The notes beneath the pieces are model-generated. The model was given only the letters and a program-made list of their open reading frames with translations, did no database searches and was not told the DNA's origin. Below, piece after piece: positions 47,977-56,876 of a DNA stretch of 64,000 nt. Positions within the stretch are counted from its first letter, which is position 1, and every line of letters starts with the position of its first letter. The position numbers and the translations under genes were made by a program. This stretch comes from Tomitella biformata AHU 1821 (GTDB taxonomy: Bacteria > Actinomycetota > Actinomycetes > Mycobacteriales > Mycobacteriaceae), in the NCBI RefSeq assembly GCF_000524475.1, contig NZ_BAVQ01000003.1, positions 124,001-188,000 of the forward strand, read 5' to 3'.

Positions 47977-48112
47977 ATCCACCGACCGAGTTAGCTGACG
48001 GGTTCGGGCTAGGAAGATTGCCCTACCCCGCCCGCGGTCAAGCAGGCAGGGATTCACCCCAGTAACGATTGGGTCCCCGGCTCGGCAGTACTACGCCGAT
48101 TAGGTGGTGATT
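47977..48112 (-). promoter_or_regulatory. c-di-AMP (ydaO/yuaA) riboswitch
   Basis: The 5' leader matches the conserved core of this riboswitch class on the minus strand: GAGCCGGGGACCCA, then GGGGTGAATCCC (ending at 48060), then GCCCGAACCCGTCAGCTAAC close to the gene. CCACC at 48103-48107 can pair with GGTGG at 47979-47983 to close P1. In actinobacteria these switches precede NlpC/P60 and Rpf genes and turn them off when c-di-AMP is high, which fits this context exactly. Confidence 0.87.
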
Positions 48113-48153
48113 TGCGCTCCCGCCCCGGAATGGCGCGGTGATACTTCGCAATG

Positions 48154-48169
48154 TCTCAGGAAGGTTACG
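48154..48169 (-). promoter_or_regulatory. Shared NlpC/P60 upstream element, copy 2
   Basis: CGTAACCTTCCTGAGA on the minus strand, just upstream of the riboswitch and so in the expected promoter region. Matches copy 1 (47202-47217) at 14 of 16 positions. Confidence 0.55.
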
Positions 48170-48473
48170 AAACGGTGACCTTCCGTGTCCAGTCCATCCG
48201 CCAGGCACGCGTGTCGGCCACGCCCCAGACCCGCGGGACGCCTCCGCACGCCACCTGGCGCACCCCCGCCCCCCGCGTCCGCCAGGCCGGTCGTCCCCGC
48301 TGGTCAGATTGGTATCCCCGTGCCACTTCCAGCCGGCAGGGCCGCGGCGATCGCCGGAATTACGGCGAACATGTTCTGCACAGCGCACTTTTCACTGTGA
48401 CACACCTCTCTTTGCCAGTGTTGGGTGCGGCCGGATCAGCGGCGCCCGGCGGGGCAGCCGCCGCGCGGCAGTC
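48170..48473. other. Gene-free stretch before the exonuclease gene
   Basis: About 300 nt with no convincing gene on either strand. It must contain the promoter of the plus-strand exonuclease gene; a TTTTCACTGTGACACACC segment at 48389-48406 is the only AT-rich patch, but I cannot assign a promoter or regulator site to it. Confidence 0.4.
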
Positions 48474-50240
48474 ATGTCAGAGGCGGCCTTTACCCTCGTT
48501 CCCATGACCTCCCCACCCGCCGGCGTGCAACTGCGACTCGACGAGCTCGATGAGCCGTTGAACCAGACCATCTTCGTCGTCGTGGACCTGGAGACCACGG
48601 GCGGCAAGCCGGGCTCGGACGCGATCACCGAGATCGGTGCGGTCAAGATCCAGGGCGGCAAAGTCCTTGGAGACTTCGCGACGCTGGTGGACCCCGGCCG
48701 CGGCATCCCCATCCACATCACCCACATCACGGGCATCACCACCGCGATGGTCGCCGAGGCCCCCCGGATCTCATCGGTGCTGCCAGCCTTCCTCGAGTTC
48801 GCGAGGGGCGCGGTGCTGGTCGCGCACAACGCGCCGTTCGATATCGGGTTCCTGAAGGCCGCCGCGCTGGAGTCCGCCACGCCCTGGCCCGCGTTCCGGG
48901 TGCTGTGCACCGTCAAGCTCGCCAGGCGGGTGTTGACCCGCGATGAGGCCCCGTCGGTGCGTCTGTCCGCCTTGGCCGAGTTGTTCCGCGTCAGCACCCT
49001 GCCCACCCACCGCGCCCTCGACGACGCCCGCGCGACCGTGGACGTGTTGCACGGACTCATCGCCCGCGTCGGCAATCAGGGGGTGCACAGCCTCCCCGAG
49101 CTGATCGACTATCTCCCGGCCGTGACCGCCGCCCAGCGGGGCAAGCGGCACCTCGCGGACGCGCTCCCCCGACGCCCCGGTGTCTATCTGTTCCGCGGCC
49201 CCTCGGACGAGGTCCTCTATGTGGGGACGGCAGTGGACCTGCGGCGCCGGGTGCGCACCTACTTCACCGGCTCCGAGACGCGGGGCCGGATCAAGGAGAT
49301 GGTCGCGCTGGCCGTCCGGGTGGATCACGTCGAATGCGCCCACGCCCTCGAGGCCGCCGTGCGCGAGCTCCGGCTGATCGCTGCCCACGCACCTCCCTAT
49401 AACCGCAAGTCCAAGCAGCCCTACAAGGCGTGGTGGATCAACTTGACCGCAGAGGCGTTCCCACGCCTCGTGGTGAGCAGGACCGCGACCATGGACTCGC
49501 TGGGCCCGATTCGCAGCCGGACCGCCGCCGCGGATATCGCGGACGCGTTGGCGACGGCCTGTGGGCTGCGCACCTGCCGCGCCAAGATTCCGGCGGCCGG
49601 CCGACACGGCGAGGACTGCGGCGCGCTCGGTCCGGTCGGCGGCTGTCCCGCCATCGCTGCGGACCAGGTCCCGGAGGACGCCGCCGCCTATGCCCCGCGG
49701 GCCCAACTCGTGCTCGACGTCGTCCGCGGCCGCACAGACAAGCCGCTGAGAGCCGCACGGGAGCGCGTCGAAGCTCTGGCCACCGCCGAGCTGTTCGAGA
49801 ACGCCGCGCGGCTGCGAGACCGGCTGGGCGCGCTCACCGCTGCGCTGGGGCGGTCGCAAAGGCTGGGCGCGCTGGCCGCACTCGACGAACTGGTGGCAGC
49901 CCGGCCCGACGGCGCCGGCGGCTGGGAGTTCGCGGTGCTCCGCTGCGGACGCCTGGCGGCGGCGGGCTGCGCCGTCCGCGGGGTCGCGCCGATGCCCGTC
50001 ATCGAGATCATTGGGAAGTCTGCGGCGACCGTCGAACCGTCGCCGGGCCCCCTCCGCGGCGGCATGGCCGAGGAGTTGGGCTTGGTGGCGAGTTGGCTCG
50101 CCGGGGACGGGGTACGCATCGTCCGCGGCACCGCCGGGTACGCGGAGCCCGCGCGAGGGGCGGGCGCCTGGCGGTCCTGGGCCGACCGCGCACGAGCGGG
50201 TCGCGCCGCCGCCGAGGCGCACTATCCGCCTAGGATCTGA
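48474..50240 (+). CDS. DEDDh exonuclease fused to GIY-YIG (Cho/UvrC-N-like) nuclease
   Basis: 588-residue two-nuclease protein (Rv2191-like). N-terminal DnaQ-type 3'-5' exonuclease with all motifs: VVDLETTGG (D38, E40), HNAPFDIGF and [17 protein letters not shown] domain follows (about 230-310) starting [18 protein letters not shown], with RRRVRTYF and the catalytic Glu region [11 protein letters not shown], then a UVR-like helical hairpin. The C-terminal UvrC RNase H/HhH part is absent, so it resembles Cho rather than full UvrC. Start taken as ATG 48474; ATG 48504 is possible. Likely DNA repair; substrate undetermined. Confidence 0.91.
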   Translation: MSEAAFTLVPMTSPPAGVQLRLDELDEPLNQTIFVVVDLETTGGKPGSDAITEIGAVKIQGGKVLGDFATLVDPGRGIPIHITHITGITTAMVAEAPRISSVLPAFLEFARGAVLVAHNAPFDIGFLKAAALESATPWPAFRVLCTVKLARRVLTRDEAPSVRLSALAELFRVSTLPTHRALDDARATVDVLHGLIARVGNQGVHSLPELIDYLPAVTAAQRGKRHLADALPRRPGVYLFRGPSDEVLYVGTAVDLRRRVRTYFTGSETRGRIKEMVALAVRVDHVECAHALEAAVRELRLIAAHAPPYNRKSKQPYKAWWINLTAEAFPRLVVSRTATMDSLGPIRSRTAAADIADALATACGLRTCRAKIPAAGRHGEDCGALGPVGGCPAIAADQVPEDAAAYAPRAQLVLDVVRGRTDKPLRAARERVEALATAELFENAARLRDRLGALTAALGRSQRLGALAALDELVAARPDGAGGWEFAVLRCGRLAAAGCAVRGVAPMPVIEIIGKSAATVEPSPGPLRGGMAEELGLVASWLAGDGVRIVRGTAGYAEPARGAGAWRSWADRARAGRAAAEAHYPPRI

Positions 50241-50274
50241 GCACCGGCATGCCCACCACCACCAGAGGAGAACA

Positions 50275-50550
50275 ATGATCACCGCCATCGTCCTGGCCCA
50301 CGCCAAGCCCAGCCGCATCGTCGAGGCCGCCCAGGCCGTCGCCGACATCGACGGCGTCGAGTCCGTCTACTCCTGCGCGGGCGACGTCGACCTAGTCGCC
50401 GTCGTGCGCGTGCGCGACCACGCCCAGATCGCCGAGGTTGTCACCGAGGGCATCAACAGGGTCAAGGGCATCAAGCGCACGACCACCCACATCGCGTTCA
50501 ACTCGTATTCCAGCGCGGATGTCGAGGCCGCCTTCTCCCTCGGCGAGTAG
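50275..50550 (+). CDS. Stand-alone Lrp/AsnC effector-binding domain protein
   Basis: 91-residue protein consisting only of the AsnC ligand-binding (RAM) domain: MITAIVLAHAKPSRIVEAAQ, GVESVYSCAGDVDLVAVVRV, VKGIKRTTTHIAF. No helix-turn-helix. Such proteins form amino-acid-responsive oligomers and may modulate Lrp-type regulators. The ATG at 50275 has an AGAGGAGAACA site. It follows the exonuclease gene by 34 nt and converges with trpD, so a link to tryptophan synthesis is possible but unproven. Confidence 0.9.
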   Translation: MITAIVLAHAKPSRIVEAAQAVADIDGVESVYSCAGDVDLVAVVRVRDHAQIAEVVTEGINRVKGIKRTTTHIAFNSYSSADVEAAFSLGE

Positions 50551-50575
50551 CCGCCCTCCCGGCTAAGCCGTTTGG

Positions 50576-51676
50576 CTAGGCCAGCCGGCCGCTGACCGCG
50601 ACCCAGCTCTCCAGCAGCGCGGCGGCGTCGCCGCTGTCGATCGCCCGCGCGGCATCCACCAGTGCGGGGGCGAGGGCGTCGGCCAGCGACCCCGGCACGC
50701 CCCGATAGGCGGCGATCGCCGCGGCGGCATTGATCAGGACCGCGTCCCGCACCGGACCGGCCGCGCTGGCGAAGACCGCCCGCGCGATCGCCGCGTTCTC
50801 CTCGGCGTCGCCGCCGCGCAGCGCCTCCAGGGGGGACCGCGCGATGCCGAGTGTCGTCGGGTCCAACGTCTCTTTGCGGACCGTGCCGCCCTGGACGACG
50901 TACACGGTGCTGGTCGTCGAGGTGGTGATCTCGTCTAAGCCGTCGTCCCCGCGGACCACCAGCGCTGAGTTGCCGCGCTCCGCGAACACGCCCGCCACGG
51001 TCTCGATGAGGTCCTCGAACGCGCAGCCGATCAGGCCGGCACGTGGTTGTCCGGGGTTCGTCAACGGGCCCAGCACGTTGAAGACGGTGGGGATGCCGAT
51101 CTGTTTGCGGGGCAGCCCCGCGAACCGCAACGCCGGGTGGAACATCGGCGCGAAGCAGAACCCGATACCGGCCTCCCGCACACACTCCGCGACGTCGTCC
51201 CCGGCCAGGCTGATCGTGACGCCCAGCGCCTCCAGCACATCAGCACCACCGGACTTCGAGGACGCGGCGCGGTTCCCGTGCTTGACCACCCGAATGCCCG
51301 CGGCCGCGACCACAATGGACGCCATCGTAGAGATGTTCACGGTGTTCGCCCGGTCCCCGCCGGTGCCAACGATGTCCACCGACTCGGCCACGCCGTCGAT
51401 CAGCCGCGCATGGCCCAGCATCGAATCGGCCAGCCCGCGCAGCTCGGTGGCCGTCGGCCCCTTCATCTTCAACGCGACGCCGAAGGCCGCGATCTGGGCG
51501 GGCGACGCGTTGTCGGTCATGATCTCGTCCATAGCCCACGCGGTGTCCGACGCAGCTAGGTCCCGACGATCCGTCAACGCGCCCAGCACTAACGGCCAGG
51601 TGCGCTCCTGCGAGCCGCCTCCCGAAGCCGCCGAGAGATCCGGGCCAGTGGAGACCCGTCCTGGTTGTTCAGCCAT
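50576..51676 (-). CDS. trpD: Anthranilate phosphoribosyltransferase
   Basis: Second step of tryptophan synthesis from anthranilate and PRPP. 366 residues. PRPP loop [15 protein letters not shown]; anthranilate-site [21 protein letters not shown]; metal/PRPP motif [11 protein letters not shown]. The ATG at 51674-51676 has an upstream GAGGTG; a GTG three codons earlier is the alternative. Not clustered with other trp genes, as in M. tuberculosis (Rv2192c beside ctaE). Confidence 0.96.
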   Translation of the reverse strand: MAEQPGRVSTGPDLSAASGGGSQERTWPLVLGALTDRRDLAASDTAWAMDEIMTDNASPAQIAAFGVALKMKGPTATELRGLADSMLGHARLIDGVAESVDIVGTGGDRANTVNISTMASIVVAAAGIRVVKHGNRAASSKSGGADVLEALGVTISLAGDDVAECVREAGIGFCFAPMFHPALRFAGLPRKQIGIPTVFNVLGPLTNPGQPRAGLIGCAFEDLIETVAGVFAERGNSALVVRGDDGLDEITTSTTSTVYVVQGGTVRKETLDPTTLGIARSPLEALRGGDAEENAAIARAVFASAAGPVRDAVLINAAAAIAAYRGVPGSLADALAPALVDAARAIDSGDAAALLESWVAVSGRLA

Positions 51677-51771
51677 GTGCGCCACCTCGTGGACTAATTG
51701 CGGCGAGACTGACCCAGCACGGCCGACCAGTCCCCTTATACAAGCTCCTCAAGCACTGCCCGGAAGCCTAG

Positions 51772-52314
51772 TCACCGCGCGGCGCCGCCCATCGGATCGG
51801 GTTGCAGCGCGTCCCAGCCAAGCGCCCGGCCGCCGTGACGCTGCGCCAGTCCAGCCATCCGGGACCGTTCCTGAGAGCAATGCAGCGCGTCGAGCACCTG
51901 GCTACGGGCCAAGACAAGGAGCACCTCCCCGGCCGCGGGCGACCCAACCGCCTCGGCACGGATCGCGGGCACGGGCTCGACGGGGCTATAGCCCGCCAGA
52001 GACCCGATACCGACCACCTCCTCGACGGCCGCCGCCGGCACCACCATCGGGTGCCGCAGCAACGCCTGCCGGTCGGCCGCCCACCGCGGGTCCGAGCCCG
52101 CCCCCCGCGCCAGCGCCGCCGAGCACGACTCCACATCGTCATAGCCGGCAACCACCACGACCAGGCCTGGGTCGTCGGGCTCCACCACCCCGGCCTCGGC
52201 ACGACCAAACAACGCCCCGCGTACCCGTCGATACGCCCTCACCACTGCGAAATCACTCACGATCACGAGCTTGGCACGCCATGGGCCGCGTACGCTCATG
52301 GGGCCGTTTTGCAA
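51772..52314 (-). CDS. Hypothetical protein between trpD and ctaE
   Basis: 180-codon frame with a G/C-heavy third position, as in neighbouring genes; the opposite-strand frame over the same DNA reads as a His/Arg-rich shadow. I do not recognise a family. Visible features: basic N-terminal stretch [18 protein letters not shown], hydrophobic beta-like [15 protein letters not shown], and a C-terminal [18 protein letters not shown]. No signal peptide, membrane helix or metal motif. Start uncertain (ATG 52314, ATG 52299 or later). M. tuberculosis has nothing here, so this is a lineage-specific gene or an over-call. Confidence 0.6.
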   Translation of the reverse strand: MQNGPMSVRGPWRAKLVIVSDFAVVRAYRRVRGALFGRAEAGVVEPDDPGLVVVVAGYDDVESCSAALARGAGSDPRWAADRQALLRHPMVVPAAAVEEVVGIGSLAGYSPVEPVPAIRAEAVGSPAAGEVLLVLARSQVLDALHCSQERSRMAGLAQRHGGRALGWDALQPDPMGGAAR

Positions 52315-52333
52315 ACTCCCAGCTCAGACGCTC

Positions 52334-52373
52334 CCCAATAAAATTGACGGGACCAATTTTGGACCCGATTGGG
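52334..52373. promoter_or_regulatory. Nested inverted repeats upstream of ctaE
   Basis: Outer arms CCCAAT (52334-52339) and ATTGGG (52368-52373) enclose inner arms AAAATTG (52340-52346) and CAATTTT (52354-52360). This AT-rich patch lies 34-73 nt before the ctaE start in otherwise GC-rich DNA, so it is a good candidate operator for the respiratory operon. Confidence 0.45.
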
Positions 52374-52393
52374 CGGAAGTTACTACGAAGGGT

Positions 52394-52399
52394 CATACT
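52394..52399 (+). promoter_or_regulatory. Candidate -10 of leaderless ctaE mRNA
   Basis: CATACT, 7 nt before the GTG at 52407, with no ribosome site between. Confidence 0.5.
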
Positions 52400-52406
52400 T
52401 CCACTT

Positions 52407-53018
52407 GTGACGAGCGCAGTAGGGACTTCAGGATCCTCCATAACCCAGCGGGTGCACTCACTGAACAGACCCAACATGGTCAGCGTGGGCACCGTCGTTT
52501 GGCTCTCAAGTGAGCTCATGTTCTTTGCCGGCCTTTTCGCGATGTATTTTGTCGCGCGAGCGCAGGCACAGGGCGAGTGGCCACCCGAGCCAACCGAGCT
52601 GAACATTCCATATGCATTGGTGTTCACGACCATCCTGGTGATTTCATCTTTCACCTGCCAGATGGGCGTGTTCGCGGCTGAGCGCGGAGATGTGTTCCGC
52701 TTGCGAGCCTGGTACATCGTGTCATTGGTGTTGGGCACGATCTTCGTGATCGGCCAGGCCAACGAGTTCCGCGAGCTGGTTGGCCACGGCACCACGTTCT
52801 CGAGCAGCTCGTATGGCTCGGTCTTCTACATCACCACGGGCTTCCACGGCCTGCACGTGATCGCGGGATTGATCGCCTTTATCTACCTCATCGTGCGCAC
52901 CAAGATGAGCAAGTTCACCCCGGCACAGGCCACCGCCGCCATCGTCGTGTCGTACTACTGGCACTTCGTCGACATCGTGTGGGTCGGGCTGTTCCTCACG
53001 ATCTACATCGTTCAATAG
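52407..53018 (+). CDS. ctaE: Cytochrome c oxidase subunit III
   Basis: Subunit III of the aa3 oxidase. 203 residues, five membrane helices, the short actinobacterial form. Motifs: [24 protein letters not shown] (conserved as two shorter blocks), [10 protein letters not shown], and [11 protein letters not shown] and [14 protein letters not shown] with the conserved His and Glu/Asp residues. Probably leaderless. The frame continues upstream to 50730 but only as antisense of trpD. First gene of ctaE-qcrCAB, as in Rv2193-Rv2196. Confidence 0.95.
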   Translation: MTSAVGTSGSSITQRVHSLNRPNMVSVGTVVWLSSELMFFAGLFAMYFVARAQAQGEWPPEPTELNIPYALVFTTILVISSFTCQMGVFAAERGDVFRLRAWYIVSLVLGTIFVIGQANEFRELVGHGTTFSSSSYGSVFYITTGFHGLHVIAGLIAFIYLIVRTKMSKFTPAQATAAIVVSYYWHFVDIVWVGLFLTIYIVQ

Positions 53019-53100
53019 CAAATACTCACAAAGTTAGATCGAACGCGAATACATCCGTCTCGTCGTTCAGTCCGTCCCGCGATACAACAAAGGGATACCG

Positions 53101-53985
53101 ATGAACTCATCTCCCCCACCTGTCGTCGGAGCTTCCGACGATGAGTCCCAGGCGACGCAAGTCGCCATCGACCCCGCGAGGGCTAAGCGTCGCCGCAAGC
53201 TGCGTCGACGCGCAGCCGGCGCCACTCTGCTCCTCAGCGGACTGGTCGGCGCGGGCGTCTTGTCGGCAGTTCTGACGCCAGCCCCCCAGGTAGCGGTCGC
53301 TGATATCAACGACTCCGCTCTGATCCAAGAGGGCAAGCAGCTCTACGACCAGACCTGCATCACCTGTCACGGCGCGAACCTGCAGGGGATCGCGGAGCGC
53401 GGCACCAGCCTCATCGGTGTCGGCGAGGCGGCGGTCTACTTCCAGGTCACGACCGGCCGCATGCCGGCAGTGCGCCAAGAGGCGCAGATGCCCATGCGTG
53501 GTTGGAACCGCTTCACCCCCACGCAGGTCGACGCGCTCGGCGCGTTCGTCCAGGCGAACGGTGGCGGTCCCGTCGTGGTGCGCGACAGTGACGGCAGCAT
53601 CGCCGAGGATTCGCTGATCGGCGACAACTCCGCGGTCGGTGGCGACCTGTTCCGCCAGAACTGCGCCTCCTGCCACAACTTCACCGGCAAGGGCGGCACG
53701 CTGTCCTCCGGCAAGTACGCGCCGAACCTTGATTCGGTCACGGAGTCGCAGATCTACACGGCTATGCTCACCGGCCCGGAGAACATGCCCAAGTTCTCGG
53801 ACCGTCAGCTGACGCCGGAAGAGAAGAAGGACGTCGTCGCCTACGTGGTGAACTCCAATCAGGCTCTCCAGCCTGGCGGCTTGGGACTCGGCGGGTTCGG
53901 TCCCGCCGCAGAGGCCGGAGTCATTTGGGCAGTTGGCATCGTGGCCGTCGTTGGCGCCACCCTGTGGATCGGATCTAGGTCATGA
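53101..53985 (+). CDS. qcrC: Cytochrome bcc complex diheme cytochrome c subunit
   Basis: Diheme cytochrome c that passes electrons directly to the aa3 oxidase in the actinobacterial supercomplex, replacing soluble cytochrome c. 294 residues: N-terminal signal anchor (about 40-60), two heme motifs CITCH (86-90) and CASCH (188-192), distal Met candidates after each, and a C-terminal membrane helix. ATG with AAAGGGATACCG upstream. Overlaps qcrA as ATGA. Confidence 0.96.
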   Translation: MNSSPPPVVGASDDESQATQVAIDPARAKRRRKLRRRAAGATLLLSGLVGAGVLSAVLTPAPQVAVADINDSALIQEGKQLYDQTCITCHGANLQGIAERGTSLIGVGEAAVYFQVTTGRMPAVRQEAQMPMRGWNRFTPTQVDALGAFVQANGGGPVVVRDSDGSIAEDSLIGDNSAVGGDLFRQNCASCHNFTGKGGTLSSGKYAPNLDSVTESQIYTAMLTGPENMPKFSDRQLTPEEKKDVVAYVVNSNQALQPGGLGLGGFGPAAEAGVIWAVGIVAVVGATLWIGSRS

Positions 53986-55133
53986 GCGAGAACAGCGGTG
54001 AGAAGTACACCGAGGAGCAGCTCAACGCCATGAGCCAGGAAGAGCTGGTAACGCTCGGCACCAGCCTCGATGGCGTCGAGATTGCCCACCGGCAGGATCG
54101 CTGGGAGGTCGAGGGCACCAAGGCCGAGAAGCGCGCTGAGCGCACGGTCGCCATCTGGTTCACGATCGCCGGCCTGTCCGCGCTCGCGTTCATCGGCATC
54201 TACCTCTTCTGGCCTTGGCAGTACAAGGGCCTGGGCGAGGAGGGCGAGTTCGTCTACAGCCTGTACACCCCCCTCATCGGCTTCACGATGGGCCTGTCAA
54301 TCCTCGCGGTCGGCATCGGCGCGGTGCACTTCACCAAGAAGTTCATCCCCGAAGAGGTCTCCATCCAGGTCCGTCACGACGGCCCCTCCGACGAGGTCGA
54401 CCGCAGGACCATGGTCGCGCAGCTCACCGAGTCCTATGAGAAGTCCGGCCTCGGCCGTCGACGCCTCATCAAGGGCAGCCTGGGCTTCGGCGCGGCCGCC
54501 GCGGGCGTCATGATGATCCTCCCCCTGGGCGGATTGATCAAGAACCCGTGGAAGGCCAACGCCACCCTGGACAACAACGGCGACGGCACCTTGTGGACCA
54601 GTGGCTGGACCCCGCACTTCGAGGGCGAGGAGATCTTCCTCCGCCGCGACACCGGCAACCCGTACGACGTCGTGCTGGTCCGCCCCGAGGACCTCGACGC
54701 CGGCGGCATGGAGACGGTGTTCCCGTACCGCAAGACGGACGAGACGGCCCCCGACTCGCACCATCGCCTGCTCACCGCCATGCGCGGCTCACGCAACGCG
54801 GTCATGATCATCCGCTTCCGCAGCGCGGACGGCGCCAAGATGATCAAGCGCGCGGGCCAGGAAGACTTCAACTACGGCGACTACTTCGCGTACTCGAAGA
54901 TTTGCACCCACCTCGGCTGCCCCACGTCGCTGTTCGAACAGCAGACCAACCGCATCCTGTGCCCGTGCCACCAGTCGCAGTTCGACGCGCTGGAATACGC
55001 CAAGCCGATCTTCGGCCCGGCCGCTCGTGCGCTCCCCCAGTTGCCGATCACGGTCAACGCCGAGGGCTACCTGGTTGCGCGCGGCGACTTCATCGAATCC
55101 CTCGGACCGGCCTTCTGGGAGCGTAAATCATGA
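53982..55133 (+). CDS. qcrA: Menaquinol-cytochrome c reductase Rieske iron-sulfur subunit
   Basis: 383-residue actinobacterial Rieske protein with three N-terminal membrane helices and a cytoplasmic N-tail. [2Fe-2S] ligands: C308 and H310 in CTHLGC, C327 and H330 in CPCHQSQF, with C313 and C329 as the likely disulfide. [15 protein letters not shown] follows. Overlaps qcrC upstream and qcrB downstream by 4 nt. Confidence 0.96.
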   Translation: MSENSGEKYTEEQLNAMSQEELVTLGTSLDGVEIAHRQDRWEVEGTKAEKRAERTVAIWFTIAGLSALAFIGIYLFWPWQYKGLGEEGEFVYSLYTPLIGFTMGLSILAVGIGAVHFTKKFIPEEVSIQVRHDGPSDEVDRRTMVAQLTESYEKSGLGRRRLIKGSLGFGAAAAGVMMILPLGGLIKNPWKANATLDNNGDGTLWTSGWTPHFEGEEIFLRRDTGNPYDVVLVRPEDLDAGGMETVFPYRKTDETAPDSHHRLLTAMRGSRNAVMIIRFRSADGAKMIKRAGQEDFNYGDYFAYSKICTHLGCPTSLFEQQTNRILCPCHQSQFDALEYAKPIFGPAARALPQLPITVNAEGYLVARGDFIESLGPAFWERKS

Positions 55134-56743
55134 GTAACAGTCGCCTGGCTGACGCCGGCAACAGCATGGACGAGCGCTACCGCGTCTCCGCGGGCCTGCG
55201 CCGTCAGATCAACAAGGTTTTCCCGACGCACTGGTCCTTCCTGCTCGGCGAGATCGCGCTCTACAGCTTCATCATCCTGCTCATCTCGGGTGTGTACCTC
55301 TCGCTGTTCTTCGACCCGTCGATGGCAGAGACCACGTACCAGGGCGTCTACCAGCCGCTGCGCGGCATCGTGATGTCCAAGGCCTATGAGAGCGCCCTGG
55401 ACATCTCATTCGAGGTCCGCGGCGGCCTGTTCGCCCGTCAGATTCACCACTGGGCTGCGCTGATGTTCGTGGCGTCGATCATGGTGCACCTGTTCCGCAT
55501 CTTCTTCACCGGCGCGTTCCGCAAGCCGCGTGAGGCGAACTGGGTCATCGGCTGCGTCATGCTGCTGCTGGGCATCGCCGAGGGCTTCTTCGGCTACGGC
55601 ATCCCGGACGACCTGCTCTCGGGCACCGGTCTTCGCATCACCTCGGGCATTATGATCGGCCTCCCGGTCGTCGGCACCTGGGTGCACTGGGCGGCGTTCG
55701 GCGGCGACTGGCCGGGCACCATCATCATCCCGCGCTTGTACGTCATGCACGTCCTGCTGATCCCGGGCCTGTTGCTGGCACTGATCGGCGCGCACCTCGC
55801 GCTGGTCTGGTACCAGAAGCACACGCAGTGGCCCGGCGCCGGCCGCACCGAGAACAACGTCGTCGGTGTCCGCATCCTCCCGGTGTTCGCACTGAAGTCC
55901 GGCGGATTCTTCTTCGTGACCTTCGGCCTCCTCGCGATCATGGGCGGCGTCTTCCAGATCAACGCCGTGTGGAACCTCGGCCCGTACAACCCGTCGCAAG
56001 TCTCCGCGGGCTCACAGCCGGATATGTACATGCTCTTCACCGAGGGCCTAGCGAGAATCTTCCCGAACTGGGAGCTCTATCTGGGCAACTACACGGTCCC
56101 CGCGGTCGTGTGGGTGGCAATCGTGATGGGCGTGATCTTCGGGCTGCTGTTCACGTACCCGTGGATTGAGGCGAAGCTGACCAAGGACACGCAGCATCAC
56201 AACCTGCTGCAGCGTCCCCGCGACGTCCCGGTCCGGACCTCGCTGGGTGCCATGTCGATCTCGTTCTACCTGATCCTCCTGCTCTCGGGCATGAACGACA
56301 TCATCGCGCTCAATTTCCACATGTCGCTCAACGCGATGACGTGGATCGGCCGCATCGGCGCGATCATCCTGCCCCCGCTCGTGTACTTCGCGACCTACCG
56401 CTTCTGCCTCGGCTTGCAGCGCAGCGACCGCGATGTGCTGGAGCACGGCATCGAAACCGGCCACATCAAGCGGACCCCCCAGGGCGAGTACATCGAGGTG
56501 CACCAGCCCCTCGCTGGTCTGGACGAGCACGGCCACGCGATCCCGCTGGACTACCAGGGTGCTCCGGTTCCGAAGAAGCTCAACAACCTCGGTTCCGCCG
56601 GCCGTCCCCCGGCTGGCAGCTGGGTCAAGGCCGACCCGCTCGACGAGGCGGAGGCCCTCGACGAGGCTGCGCACGCCGGCGAGCAGCGCCAGCTGCAGAT
56701 GCTGCGCGACCGCCAGGAGATCGAACAGGGCCGGACGGAGTAA
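55130..56743 (+). CDS. qcrB: Menaquinol-cytochrome c reductase cytochrome b subunit
   Basis: Cytochrome b of the bcc complex, 537 residues. Eight core helices with heme-ligand histidines in [12 protein letters not shown] and in [20 protein letters not shown] (two per helix pair), the Qo-site region [15 protein letters not shown], and an extended C-terminal cytoplasmic tail (about 410-537) rich in Ala/Glu, typical for actinobacteria. Target class of Q203-type inhibitors in mycobacteria. A strong terminator follows. Confidence 0.96.
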   Translation: MSNSRLADAGNSMDERYRVSAGLRRQINKVFPTHWSFLLGEIALYSFIILLISGVYLSLFFDPSMAETTYQGVYQPLRGIVMSKAYESALDISFEVRGGLFARQIHHWAALMFVASIMVHLFRIFFTGAFRKPREANWVIGCVMLLLGIAEGFFGYGIPDDLLSGTGLRITSGIMIGLPVVGTWVHWAAFGGDWPGTIIIPRLYVMHVLLIPGLLLALIGAHLALVWYQKHTQWPGAGRTENNVVGVRILPVFALKSGGFFFVTFGLLAIMGGVFQINAVWNLGPYNPSQVSAGSQPDMYMLFTEGLARIFPNWELYLGNYTVPAVVWVAIVMGVIFGLLFTYPWIEAKLTKDTQHHNLLQRPRDVPVRTSLGAMSISFYLILLLSGMNDIIALNFHMSLNAMTWIGRIGAIILPPLVYFATYRFCLGLQRSDRDVLEHGIETGHIKRTPQGEYIEVHQPLAGLDEHGHAIPLDYQGAPVPKKLNNLGSAGRPPAGSWVKADPLDEAEALDEAAHAGEQRQLQMLRDRQEIEQGRTE

Positions 56744-56766
56744 CACCGCCGCTCCTCGCTAGAGAA

Positions 56767-56810
56767 ACGTGGGCCCCGAACCGAAACTGGTTCGGGGCCC
56801 ACGTGTTTCG
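56767..56810 (+). terminator. Terminator of ctaE-qcrCAB
   Basis: Perfect 16-bp stem (56767-56782 with 56789-56804), 6-nt loop, followed by GTTTCGTG. It lies 23 nt after the qcrB stop. Confidence 0.88.
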
Positions 56811-56864
56811 TGTTCCTCCCCTCCCCCACCGGTGAACCCCGTTCCTCCACTTCCGCCGAGACGC

Positions 56865-56870
56865 TAGGGT
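56865..56870 (+). promoter_or_regulatory. Candidate -10 of leaderless dehydrogenase mRNA
   Basis: TAGGGT, 6 nt before the ATG at 56877, no ribosome site between. Confidence 0.5.
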
Positions 56871-56876
56871 GTCTCC

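Noticed and set aside
48389-48406. CRP/GlxR-like TGTGA site before the exonuclease gene
   Set aside because: Only one half-site (TGTGAC) is present; the second half at the right spacing is missing.
48138-48473. 112-codon extension of the exonuclease gene
   Set aside because: Pro/Arg-rich, overlaps the promoter region of the NlpC/P60 gene, and the DEDDh domain is complete without it.
51802-52341. 179-codon plus-strand frame over the trpD-ctaE gap
   Set aside because: His/Arg/Pro-rich shadow; the minus-strand frame has more gene-like codon usage.
50730-52406. 559-codon N-terminal extension of ctaE
   Set aside because: Runs antisense through trpD and the hypothetical gene; low-complexity Pro/Arg/Ser sequence, unlike any CtaE.
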